From CAYZTY01 sp964444665 (GTDB lineage: Bacteria > Planctomycetota > Phycisphaerae > Sedimentisphaerales > CAYZTY01), in NCBI GenBank assembly GCA_964444665.1, contig CAYUIE010000002.1, positions 124,001 through 188,000 of the forward strand: a stretch of DNA of 64,000 bases. The letters are read 5' to 3'. This document shows, piece by piece, positions 53,277 to 60,847 of the stretch. Position numbers and translations under genes: made by a program. Within the stretch, counting starts at the first letter, position 1; each line of letters begins with the position of its first letter. Below the pieces are notes generated by a model. It was not told the origin of the DNA and made no database searches. It saw only the letters and a list, made by a program, of their open reading frames with translations.

Positions 53277-53308
53277 AGGGCTGCGGGCTGATGTTCGCAG
53301 CCCTTTAT
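53277..53308 (+). terminator. Orphan plus-strand terminator-like hairpin
   Basis: AGGGCTGCG (53277-53285) pairs exactly with CGCAGCCCT (53296-53304), with a 10-base loop, followed by TTATTATA. No plus-strand gene precedes it, only the minus-strand tRNA, so it may end a small RNA or be part of another leader. Confidence 0.5.
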
Positions 53309-53565
53309 TATATGTTCCATTGCCATATGTGGACTCGTAATTACCCCTGCCGTAAGCGGCGGAGCTTATCAATGGTAAATACCCGATGTTGTCGGAGGCA
53401 AATCCCGCGCCAAGTTATAAGTTATAAGACCCGTGTGTAAAAAAAGCCGGCGGGAGGGAGAGTGGCATTCCTATAAAAAACGAGTCGAAGGGTGGGTAAA
53501 AAGTAAATCATTCCTACCAATCGTAAAAAAATCATTTTTTTCGGCGGTTTACAATTAACTCGAGC

Positions 53566-53597
53566 CCTTGTGCTGCCGAATTAGCTTACACAAGGAG
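53566..53597 (+). promoter_or_regulatory. Hairpin over the ribosome binding site of the PilZ gene
   Basis: CCTTGTG (53566-53572) is an exact complement of CACAAGG (53589-53595), with a 16-base loop. The right arm overlaps the AAGGAG ribosome binding site (53592-53597), 9 bases before the ATG at 53606. When folded, translation should be reduced, so this may be an RNA switch or thermosensor. Confidence 0.45.
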
Positions 53598-53605
53598 ATT
53601 TACAA

Positions 53606-53992
53606 ATGTCAGATTTTGAAGAACGAAGAGAAGAGAAAAGACTGCGTTATCACTGGCCTATCTGGTTTGCCGAGGACGCCGGTAGCCAGCTTTCACAGGG
53701 ACAGATGGTGGACCTTTCCAGCAGTTCAGCGGCTTTCAGTTGCTACACCGAGAATTGTCCTTATCCGGGCCAATGGATAATGGCCCGTTTCAGTGTACCA
53801 CAGTACGGCCAGGATAACTCCTTTGATTTGTCAAACTATGTCCGGTCGGGTTCTGTTTGCAGAATCGATGAGATTAGCCAGTTTTTGCGCCGAGTGACGG
53901 TGCAGTTTGCCGATAAGCTGCCTTTCAGGCCGGGCGAACAGGATGTAAGCTGGGCCAACGGCGAGGAAGAACTGGAGATTCTTTCCGCATAA
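53606..53992 (+). CDS. PilZ domain protein
   Basis: The 128-residue protein has the PilZ c-di-GMP-binding pattern: an N-terminal arginine motif RREEKRLRY (residues about 7-15) and a downstream DLSSSSAAF (near 38-46), which stands at the place of the D/NxSxxG motif, although the final glycine is an alanine here. It should respond to c-di-GMP or act as a PilZ-like adaptor. AAGGAG precedes the ATG, within a possible hairpin. No c-di-GMP enzyme is adjacent. Confidence 0.82.
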   Translation: MSDFEERREEKRLRYHWPIWFAEDAGSQLSQGQMVDLSSSSAAFSCYTENCPYPGQWIMARFSVPQYGQDNSFDLSNYVRSGSVCRIDEISQFLRRVTVQFADKLPFRPGEQDVSWANGEEELEILSA

Positions 53993-54232
53993 CAAGCAAC
54001 TGCGAAAGCGAGTCTGGCTTCGGAGAAGAGCCGCTCTAATCAATGTCACTATTTTATGCAGCGTCATGCAGCCTTTGTAAGTGCGGCTGCCTTATTACAG
54101 ACAACTCCTTTATCGCTGGTCTGGAAAACCGGCGGTATTTATCTTGGCCTGCCCCCCAAAAACTGGTAAAAAAAACAGTTGGGCAGGCTGCGCGCAGGGC
54201 GACGGCCGGTCGATGATTTGCAGGAATATAAA

Positions 54233-55528
54233 ATGACAGAGCGGAGGTATCGAATGAAGGCGGCCAAAAACGCGAAGCTGTTTTCGCAGGCACGGCGGGT
54301 GATACCGGGCGGCGTGAACAGCCCGGTGCGGGCGATGAAGGCGGTTGGGGCAAAGCCGATATTCGTCGAAAAGGCAAAGGGGGCGCATCTTTACGATGCC
54401 GACGGCAACCAGTACATAGATTATTGCTGTTCGTGGGGGCCGATGATACTCGGGCACGCACGCAGGGAGGTGCTTAGCGAGGTTAAAAAGGTGATGGCCA
54501 AAGGGACGAGCTTCGGCATACCCACCGAGCTCGAGACGCGGCTGGCCCAGATGATTGTGCGGGCCGTCGGGTCAATCGAAAAGGTTAGACTCGTTAGCTC
54601 GGGTACAGAGGCGGTGATGACGGCGATTCGGCTTGTGCGGGCCTATACGGGCAGAGAAAAAATCATAAAATTCATAGGCTGCTATCACGGACACGTGGAC
54701 CATCTTCTTGTTAAGGCGGGGTCCGGCCTGATGACGCTTGGGGCGCCGAGCAGTCCGGGTGTGCCAAGAGACTTTACGAAACATACAATATTACTGCCTT
54801 ACAATAATATCGAGGCGGTAAAAAACGCGTTTGCAAAATACGCGGGGCAAATCGCGGCGGTGATTGTTGAGCCGGTGGCGGGGAATATGGGAGTCGTGCC
54901 GCCTGCGAAAGGTTTTCTGCAGGGGCTTCGAAAACTTTGCAGCAGCAATAAAAGCATGTTGATATTCGATGAGGTGATAACAGGATTTCGACTTTGCTAC
55001 GGGAGCGCTCAGGAAATGTTCGGCGTCAAGGCGGATATAACCTGCCTTGGTAAAATCATCGGCGGCGGTTTTCCAATCGGGGCGTGCGGTGGCAAAGCGC
55101 AAATTATGAACAAGCTCGCGCCCGACGGCAAGGTCTATCAGGCGGGAACGCTTTCAGGGAATCCGGTTTGTGTGGCGGCAGGTATCGCGACACTTAAAAT
55201 ACTAAAAACTAAAAGGCCATACAGCGCTCTTGATAGATATACAAAGAATCTCTGCGGGCGAATTAGTGAGACTCTCGGCCGAAAGGGCATTAGACACAGC
55301 ATTAACCAAATCGGCTCGATGTTTACCGTGTTTTTTAATCCCGGCCCGGTGAGTGATTACGAATCGGCGGTAAAATCGGATACCGCAATGTATGCGAAGT
55401 ATTTCAGGGGGATGCTGAAGAACGGCGTTTATCTACCGCCATCGCAGTTCGAGGCCTGTTTTATCTCGACGGTGCACACGCAAAAAGACCTTGCCCTGAC
55501 ACTCTCGGCACTGGAGAGGGCGGTTTAG
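54233..55528 (+). CDS. hemL: Glutamate-1-semialdehyde 2,1-aminomutase
   Basis: HemL makes 5-aminolevulinate from glutamate-1-semialdehyde, the product of HemA. The 431-residue class III transaminase-like enzyme has IPGGVNSPVRAM near the N-terminus, the cofactor lysine in CLGKIIGGGFPIGACGG, IFDEVITGFR and AGTLSGNPVCVAAG. The frame opens at 54179, but I chose ATG at 54233, with CAGGA before it and the usual N-terminus. It is on the plus strand, opposite to the hemA group. Confidence 0.96.
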   Translation: MTERRYRMKAAKNAKLFSQARRVIPGGVNSPVRAMKAVGAKPIFVEKAKGAHLYDADGNQYIDYCCSWGPMILGHARREVLSEVKKVMAKGTSFGIPTELETRLAQMIVRAVGSIEKVRLVSSGTEAVMTAIRLVRAYTGREKIIKFIGCYHGHVDHLLVKAGSGLMTLGAPSSPGVPRDFTKHTILLPYNNIEAVKNAFAKYAGQIAAVIVEPVAGNMGVVPPAKGFLQGLRKLCSSNKSMLIFDEVITGFRLCYGSAQEMFGVKADITCLGKIIGGGFPIGACGGKAQIMNKLAPDGKVYQAGTLSGNPVCVAAGIATLKILKTKRPYSALDRYTKNLCGRISETLGRKGIRHSINQIGSMFTVFFNPGPVSDYESAVKSDTAMYAKYFRGMLKNGVYLPPSQFEACFISTVHTQKDLALTLSALERAV

Positions 55529-55830
55529 TTAATTCCGCCACAGGCGGGAAAGTTAAAGTGTAAAAGCCAAAGCCACAGTTAAAAATTTAAAATTATTGTG
55601 ATTGGTAAATGGTAACTTAGTTAATTTTTTATTCCACAAGAAGCGGTTCCTGCCGGAGGCCCATCGCCAAGGAACTCTGTGACAGGTTAATAGGGTTTAC
55701 ACCGAACCAACTGAAAACTTTTACCTCGCCTTATTACGGTCGCTGAGCCGCTCTTTTCGTTCCGGATATCAAGTTAGTCCTGTTGGGTTTCGAGCTGTTC
55801 TTTTTTTACTCTGGGCCTTGTTATCCTGGG
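55529..55830. other. Gene-free region between hemL and a secreted protein
   Basis: About 300 bases with no gene, converging between a plus-strand and a minus-strand gene. It contains a TTGGTAAATGGT copy (55602-55613) that also occurs at 63254-63265. No terminator was found. Confidence 0.6.
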
Positions 55831-56409
55831 TTACCGGGGTGGGAGCTTTTTGAGTTCACCCCGACGCCTCCTACGTCTTTTGGGCTCCGGCTGGGGTTCC
55901 TGCCGCTCTTTGGCAGATAGGCAGGCCGGGTCAGCCTCTCGCCGAACACGTACATACATATGGTTGAACCCCGCAAAACCTCCAAACCTAGCGCCAATCT
56001 CAACTACCCTTACAACAGTCATCTTGTCAGGATACACGGGTGAGTTATCCTCCGGTAAAGCATGGATGGCATTCATAAATGCCTCATCAAATGAGAAAGA
56101 CTCGGAATAACCCATTGCTATAGCGGCTCCGCAGTCTTCTTCCAGTTTTGTGATTAAATCGTCTTTAGACCAATTGAATTCGTAGGTGACGCCATCAAGT
56201 TTGACCAGGTTCGGCTCCGGCCGGTCAATCACCACCGGATCACCTGCATAAGGTTGAAGTTTCGGCTCCGGCGGGGGAATCGTAACTTCGTAGAGGCCTT
56301 GAAGTTTCGGCTCCGGAGCACCTGCATAAGCAGGCAGGAGTATAACTGCCAGAGCTGCTAAAACCAGTAAGCTCGCTACAACTGCTGTTTTGACGTAATT
56401 GACTTTCAT
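55831..56409 (-). CDS. Secreted protein with PEPKL repeats
   Basis: The 192-residue protein begins with a signal peptide (cleavage near YAGA, residue 30). The start of the mature region repeats PEPKL or PEPNL four times (about residues 32-72) with linkers such as YEVTIPPP. The middle is a mixed fold with GVTYEFNWSKDDLITKLEEDCGAA (key residues YEFNWS and EDCGAA). The C-terminus is basic, KRRRRRRGELKK. I do not know a family. Despite the PEP letters it lacks a PEP-CTERM sorting signal. Confidence 0.7.
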   Translation of the reverse strand: MKVNYVKTAVVASLLVLAALAVILLPAYAGAPEPKLQGLYEVTIPPPEPKLQPYAGDPVVIDRPEPNLVKLDGVTYEFNWSKDDLITKLEEDCGAAIAMGYSESFSFDEAFMNAIHALPEDNSPVYPDKMTVVRVVEIGARFGGFAGFNHMYVRVRREADPACLSAKERQEPQPEPKRRRRRRGELKKLPPR

Positions 56410-56717
56410 TTTCCTATCCTTTCAAAATAAGTTAATATCTATATCATACCTGCTGCGCAGGGAGATTAATTTAAAAAGGACATAAACTCACAGGCTTGCT
56501 GGCCCTCATCTTGCACTTTGCCCTCTTTTCTCTCGTGCAATAGAAAGCTACAAAAGTCGATATGATTATACACTTTCGGGCATGACAAGCAAGGATAAAA
56601 ACCTTCCAGTTTATTCCGGCAATCCTTCGACTCCTTCGATTTCGCTCAAGGCAGGTTGCGCTCAGGATGACAAACAGGAAAATAGTAGGGTGACTTCACC
56701 CTATGAATTATGGTTTG
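56410..56717. other. Gene-free region with a dispersed repeat copy
   Basis: This 308-base region has no gene. It holds a copy of the TCCTTCGACT repeat (56623-56632) followed by GCTCAGGATGACA, related to copies at 9677 and 63295. Confidence 0.65.
56623..56672 (+). repeat. Dispersed short repeat, intergenic copy
   Basis: TCCTTCGACT at 56623-56632 is followed by TCCTTCGATT and GCGCTCAGGATGACA, the fullest of three related copies. It lies just upstream of the downstream end of ahbC. Confidence 0.55.
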
Positions 56718-57956
56718 TTATTCGGGCATTTGGAAGATTTCGCCGGTGCGGAGTAGTTCTTTCTGTTTATTTTCATCAAGGCCGATTTCGTCATCGGTAA
56801 GGTAACAGGCGGGGTCGGGGGCCCAGGGGTCATCGTAATACAAATCGGCGCGCACGCGCAGGCTTCCGCCGCAGGCGTCGAAAAACTTGCACAGCCTGCA
56901 TCTGCCTTTAATATATGACCCGCGGTCTCTCAAGGCTTTGAGCAAAGGCTCAGTGTCGTCGGTCCAGATTTCGCTAAAGGGTCTTTTGCGCACATCGCCA
57001 AGGTCGTAATGCCACCAGAACTGGTCGGGATGGACCTTGCCATTAAAGTCGATGCAGCCGATGCCGACGCCGCTGCTGTAGAGGCCGCCGCCGTTCCAGG
57101 TTAGAAGTTTCCAGACGTCCTCGGCCCTTTCGGAATTTTCCGCAAGCAGTTTTAGATAGATATATACGCCGTCAACGTGGTTATCGACGGTGAGTATGTC
57201 GGTTTTCCTGCCGGCCTCTTTTAGCTTTTCGGTGCCGGCAAGGATTGTCTCGACGGCGGCACGGCTTTGGGCGTGAGTAAGTGCCCAGTCTGAAAGTGCC
57301 GCGCCTCTTCCACTCGGGACTAAATGATAAAAACAGGCGCGCTCGATTCTTTCCTTCTCGAGAAAATCAAAGAGCTTCTCCAAGTCCTGCACGTTTTGTT
57401 TGGTCAGCGTTAATCTTAGGCCGGTCCGCACATCCACGTTTTGGCAGTTTCTTATACCTTCCACAGCCTTGTCAAAGGCGCCGGCCATACCTCTGAATTT
57501 GTCGTTAATTTCGCCGATGCCGTCAAGGCTGATGCCGACATACGAGACGTGGTGCTGCTTTATTTGTTTTGCCATGCCGGCGGTAATGAGCGTTCCATTG
57601 GTTGAGAGGACCGTGCGCAGGCCAAGCTCCTTTGCAAACTGCAGCAGCTCGAAGATGTCCCGGCGCATTAACGGCTCGCCGCCGGAAAATAAAATTACGG
57701 GTGCGCCAAAGTGCGCGAGGTCTTTCAGAACGCTTTTTGCTTCGTCTGTTGAAAGCTCGTTATCTGCCGGGCCGGGGCCGCTGTTGTTGTAGCAGTGTAT
57801 GCACTTTAGATTGCAGGCTTTGGTTATATTCCACACGACAACAGGGCGGCGTTCGGAGGCTTGTTTAGGCGCAATCTCATTTGAGCCTTTGCTGCCGTAG
57901 CGGAGCCAGTCGCCCGGCGTAGGCTGGCCACAATATAATTTAGTGATGTTTATCAT
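56718..57956 (-). CDS. ahbC: AhbC-like radical SAM enzyme, 12,18-didecarboxysiroheme deacetylase
   Basis: The 412-residue protein is a radical SAM enzyme with CNLKCIHC (CxxxCxxC, near 49-56) and a C-terminal SPASM-like cluster: CIDFNG, CRLCKFFDACGG and a last cysteine near 380. Its N-terminus MINITKLYCGQPTPGDWLRYG and PVVVWNITKACNL match AhbC, which makes iron-coproporphyrin III from didecarboxysiroheme. It is next to an AhbD-like gene and hemA, all on the minus strand, which supports a siroheme route to heme. Related SPASM enzymes with other roles are possible. Confidence 0.82.
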   Translation of the reverse strand: MINITKLYCGQPTPGDWLRYGSKGSNEIAPKQASERRPVVVWNITKACNLKCIHCYNNSGPGPADNELSTDEAKSVLKDLAHFGAPVILFSGGEPLMRRDIFELLQFAKELGLRTVLSTNGTLITAGMAKQIKQHHVSYVGISLDGIGEINDKFRGMAGAFDKAVEGIRNCQNVDVRTGLRLTLTKQNVQDLEKLFDFLEKERIERACFYHLVPSGRGAALSDWALTHAQSRAAVETILAGTEKLKEAGRKTDILTVDNHVDGVYIYLKLLAENSERAEDVWKLLTWNGGGLYSSGVGIGCIDFNGKVHPDQFWWHYDLGDVRKRPFSEIWTDDTEPLLKALRDRGSYIKGRCRLCKFFDACGGSLRVRADLYYDDPWAPDPACYLTDDEIGLDENKQKELLRTGEIFQMPE

Positions 57957-57968
57957 TGGTTAGTTTTC

Positions 57969-59057
57969 TTAATGCACCACGTCCTGCGGAACGTATGCGC
58001 AGAACGGCTCTTCGGCCATATAATTGCCCGTTTTGGCATATGCCCTGGCTCGGCAGCCGCCGCATACTTCGCGATAACCGCACAGGCCGCACTTGCCTTC
58101 AAGCAGATTGGCGTCTCTGAGCCGGGCGAGGTCCTCGCTGTTTTGCCATATACTTTTTAGTTTTTTTTCGAGTATGTTGCCGCAATTTACCGGCAGATAG
58201 CCGCAGGGAAAAACGTCTCCTTTGTGGCTGACGAAAAGTATTCCTAATCCTGCAAGGCATCCCCGTGAGGGTTTACCACCGGGATGTCTTCCCGGCACGT
58301 TGCCACCGGGGGCGATGCGGTTTTTGTTTAGGCCCTGCTGTCTTATTACGCGCTCATAGTGCGGTCCGCAGGTGACTTTTATTTGTAAGTCAGCCTGTGT
58401 TTCCAGACGAAATATTTCGATTAGCATATTCTCATATTCCTGCGGCGAAAGCATATCCGTCTCGGCGAGCGCTTGGCCGCAGCCGACCGGAACAAGCATA
58501 AATATATGGACCGCTACGGCCCCTAATGATTTGGCAAGCTCGTAAATGTCGTGCAACTGATGGGCGTTGTGTTTTGTCAGTGTGATATTTATCTGGAAGG
58601 GCACCTGCCGGCTGCGCAGGTGTTTTGTGCCATCGAGGGCCTTTTCGAATGAGCCCTTCGAGCGGCGAAGAAGGTTATGCACCTCGGCGGTTGCGCCATC
58701 CAGACTTACCGCGACCCTTGCGAGGCCGCTTTTATGTATTTGTTTTGCAATTGCCGCATCTATTAATGTTCCATTAGTTGCAAGCGCGGTTGTTAGGCCG
58801 GTTGACTTTGCCTTCCTTAAAAGCTCGAACAAATCCTCGCGGCACAGCGGCTCACCTCCTGAAAAGACCAGCACGGGCATAAAAGGCTGGTCTTTGCCAA
58901 GTTCGGCCAACTGCTCTATCAGGTCTTTTGCCTGCGTGGTTGATAAATCTTTGCCGAGCGCCTCGCTGGTTTCCAAACGCCGACAGTGCGCGCAGGATAG
59001 ATTGCATTTGATAGTTGTCTCCCAGAATAACAGCCGCAGTAGTGGTTGCAGGGCCAC
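57969..59057 (-). CDS. ahbD: AhbD-like radical SAM heme b synthase
   Basis: The 362-residue protein has CNLSCAHC (CxxxCxxC, near 18-25), SGGEPL and a C-terminal cluster with CGLCGYREVCGGCRARAY and a last cysteine in EEPFC. AhbD converts iron-coproporphyrin III to heme b by oxidative decarboxylation of propionates in the siroheme-dependent route. The start is GTG at 59057 with GGAG 10 bases upstream, 7 bases after hemA. The ahbC gene follows 12 bases downstream. A PqqE-type role is less likely because of this context. Confidence 0.83.
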   Translation of the reverse strand: MALQPLLRLLFWETTIKCNLSCAHCRRLETSEALGKDLSTTQAKDLIEQLAELGKDQPFMPVLVFSGGEPLCREDLFELLRKAKSTGLTTALATNGTLIDAAIAKQIHKSGLARVAVSLDGATAEVHNLLRRSKGSFEKALDGTKHLRSRQVPFQINITLTKHNAHQLHDIYELAKSLGAVAVHIFMLVPVGCGQALAETDMLSPQEYENMLIEIFRLETQADLQIKVTCGPHYERVIRQQGLNKNRIAPGGNVPGRHPGGKPSRGCLAGLGILFVSHKGDVFPCGYLPVNCGNILEKKLKSIWQNSEDLARLRDANLLEGKCGLCGYREVCGGCRARAYAKTGNYMAEEPFCAYVPQDVVH

Positions 59058-59064
59058 CTGTGTT

Positions 59065-60372
59065 TTACTCCGTATTATCTTTTTTGCCGGTTGTCTCGGC
59101 TGCTATTTCCTCGGCGTGCTGCACGATGCCGCCGGCCAGTTTTGCCGCTTCGCCGGGCCCGTGCTCTTTTGCTATAGTGTTTACGTTTTTGACCACGCAG
59201 TGGAGCATCTTTTTAACGAGGCGATTGACCATTGCTTCGGTCGCGTCGCGGTACGAGGCGTCGCGCCTGTTGCCGACAAAGAAACGCTCGAGCTCGTCCC
59301 GGCTGATTTGTGTGAATTGTTTTCGCATCCGCCCGATTAGTCTGCCGATATCTCTGGCATCGAACCAATCTATAAAATTAGCCACTTCTTTTTGTACAAT
59401 GTCGGCGCCGATTGCGATTTGTTCGCGGCGGGCCTTTATGTTTTCCTGAACGAGGGCTGAAAGGTCGTCGATACTGTAAAGGTGCACGTTTTTTATTTCG
59501 TTTACGGCGGGGTCGAAATTGCGAGGTACGGCAATATCAATAATGAGCAGCGGGTCGCTTTTGCGCTTGTTTATAATTTTTTTCACCAGCTCTTTGCTGA
59601 AGAGGTATTCCCGCGTAGATGCCGAGGCTATAACGATATTCGAATCGAATAACTGCTGCTCAAGCTGCTGCCATTTTTCCGCCTTAACTGCGAAGGAATC
59701 AGCATTTTCCAGAGCGCGTTTAAACGACCTGTTAACAATTGTTATGTCTTTACAGCCTTGCTGCAGGAGGTGCTGAACCAGGAGCTGGCCGGTCCGGCCT
59801 GCGCCGATTACTATGACTTTTGCCAGGCTGATATCTTCGAAAAGCTGCGTCGCAAGCTGGACAGCTACTCCGGCAACACTAACTTTTCCGCTCGAAATTG
59901 ATGTGCCTGAGTGGACTTTTTTGCTGGTGGTAAAAGCGCGATGGAACAGACGGTTCAAAATCCTTGCCGTGCTGTTTACGCTGCAAGCCAGGCGGTAGCT
60001 ATCCTTGACCTGATTGGTTATCTGCGTCTCGCCGAGGACCATACTGTCAAGGCCGCAGGAAACAGTTAAAAGGTGCCTGACCGCGTCTTTTCCCTCGTAT
60101 GTATATAAGAAGTCTTTGAAATTATTTAGCGGTATTTTGTGAAAATCCGAAAAGAACCCGGCTAATTCCCCGGCTACCGGGCCTCTGGAGAGGGCGGACG
60201 CACAATAAAGCTCTATACGATTGCACGTTGAGAGCAGGACAAACTCAAATCCGTCAAATTTGTCTTTAAGCTGTTGAAGAGCCTGCGAAGTCTGCTTAGA
60301 ATCAAACGCCAGCCTTTCACGGATACCCACCGGAGCGGTCTTGTGATTTAGTCCCACAATTGTTATTATCAT
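59065..60372 (-). CDS. hemA: Glutamyl-tRNA reductase
   Basis: HemA reduces glutamyl-tRNA to glutamate-1-semialdehyde, the first step of tetrapyrrole synthesis. The 435-residue protein has GLNHKTAPVGIRERLAF, the catalytic cysteine in LSTCNRIELY, GETQITNQVKDSYRLA and an NADPH-binding VIGAGRTGQLLVQHLL (near 190). The C-terminal dimerisation domain is somewhat long. It leads the minus-strand run hemA-ahbD-ahbC, and hemL is about 4 kb away. It diverges from lon. Confidence 0.95.
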   Translation of the reverse strand: MIITIVGLNHKTAPVGIRERLAFDSKQTSQALQQLKDKFDGFEFVLLSTCNRIELYCASALSRGPVAGELAGFFSDFHKIPLNNFKDFLYTYEGKDAVRHLLTVSCGLDSMVLGETQITNQVKDSYRLACSVNSTARILNRLFHRAFTTSKKVHSGTSISSGKVSVAGVAVQLATQLFEDISLAKVIVIGAGRTGQLLVQHLLQQGCKDITIVNRSFKRALENADSFAVKAEKWQQLEQQLFDSNIVIASASTREYLFSKELVKKIINKRKSDPLLIIDIAVPRNFDPAVNEIKNVHLYSIDDLSALVQENIKARREQIAIGADIVQKEVANFIDWFDARDIGRLIGRMRKQFTQISRDELERFFVGNRRDASYRDATEAMVNRLVKKMLHCVVKNVNTIAKEHGPGEAAKLAGGIVQHAEEIAAETTGKKDNTE

Positions 60373-60847
60373 CTTTCTGTTTATTTCCGTATTACCGGCT
60401 TATGTAGTGGATAATACTGAATCTAAAAACCAGTTTCTTTTACCTGAATGTTTTTGATGTTTCTTTTCCCAGTGGCATAAGCTATTTAGCTGTAAATAAA
60501 AGGATACCACATTACCTCACATTTTGCTATATATAAACTTGCCGAGACGACCTTTAATCCAGCTTTGGAAATTAAAGTTCCCCTTAGATTGTGCCTTCGC
60601 TATTGATTAGAGTTGCCTGTCGAAAATGCAATATTTTCTCAGTCTAAGGTAATTTTGTCGGCAGGATAAATCGGGAAATAAAGACAAAGCAGGCCTTCAC
60701 AACTGCCGATATTTAGAAAGGCCGGGTAAGCATTGATTCTTTTCTGATGTAATATTTTTGCTGATTGCCTTAGCCCGATAAACCTTGTATCATCGTAATA
60801 ATGTATGAAAGAGCTTTTGAGAAATAATTTGACAGAAAGACTTTCGG
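60373..60847. other. Divergent intergenic region between hemA and lon
   Basis: These 475 bases must contain promoters for hemA (minus) and lon (plus). No well-spaced promoter boxes stand out. A short frame, ATG at 60805 reading MKELLRNNLTERLSDEVC, overlaps the start of lon and could be a leader peptide, but it may be chance. Confidence 0.5.

Larger units (their letters stand above)
52958..53605. other. Intergenic region with tRNA-Thr and hairpins
   Basis: Apart from a tRNA gene this 648-base stretch holds no convincing protein gene. It contains a plus-strand terminator-like hairpin at 53277-53308 and, just before the PilZ gene, a 7-bp inverted repeat covering its ribosome binding site (53566-53595). 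A GTTATAAGTTATAAG tandem repeat lies near 53415. The rest shows nothing recognisable. Confidence 0.6.

Noticed and set aside
55831..56409. PEP-CTERM label for the PEPKL-repeat protein
   Set aside because: The PEP letters come from internal repeats; there is no C-terminal hydrophobic segment with basic tail.
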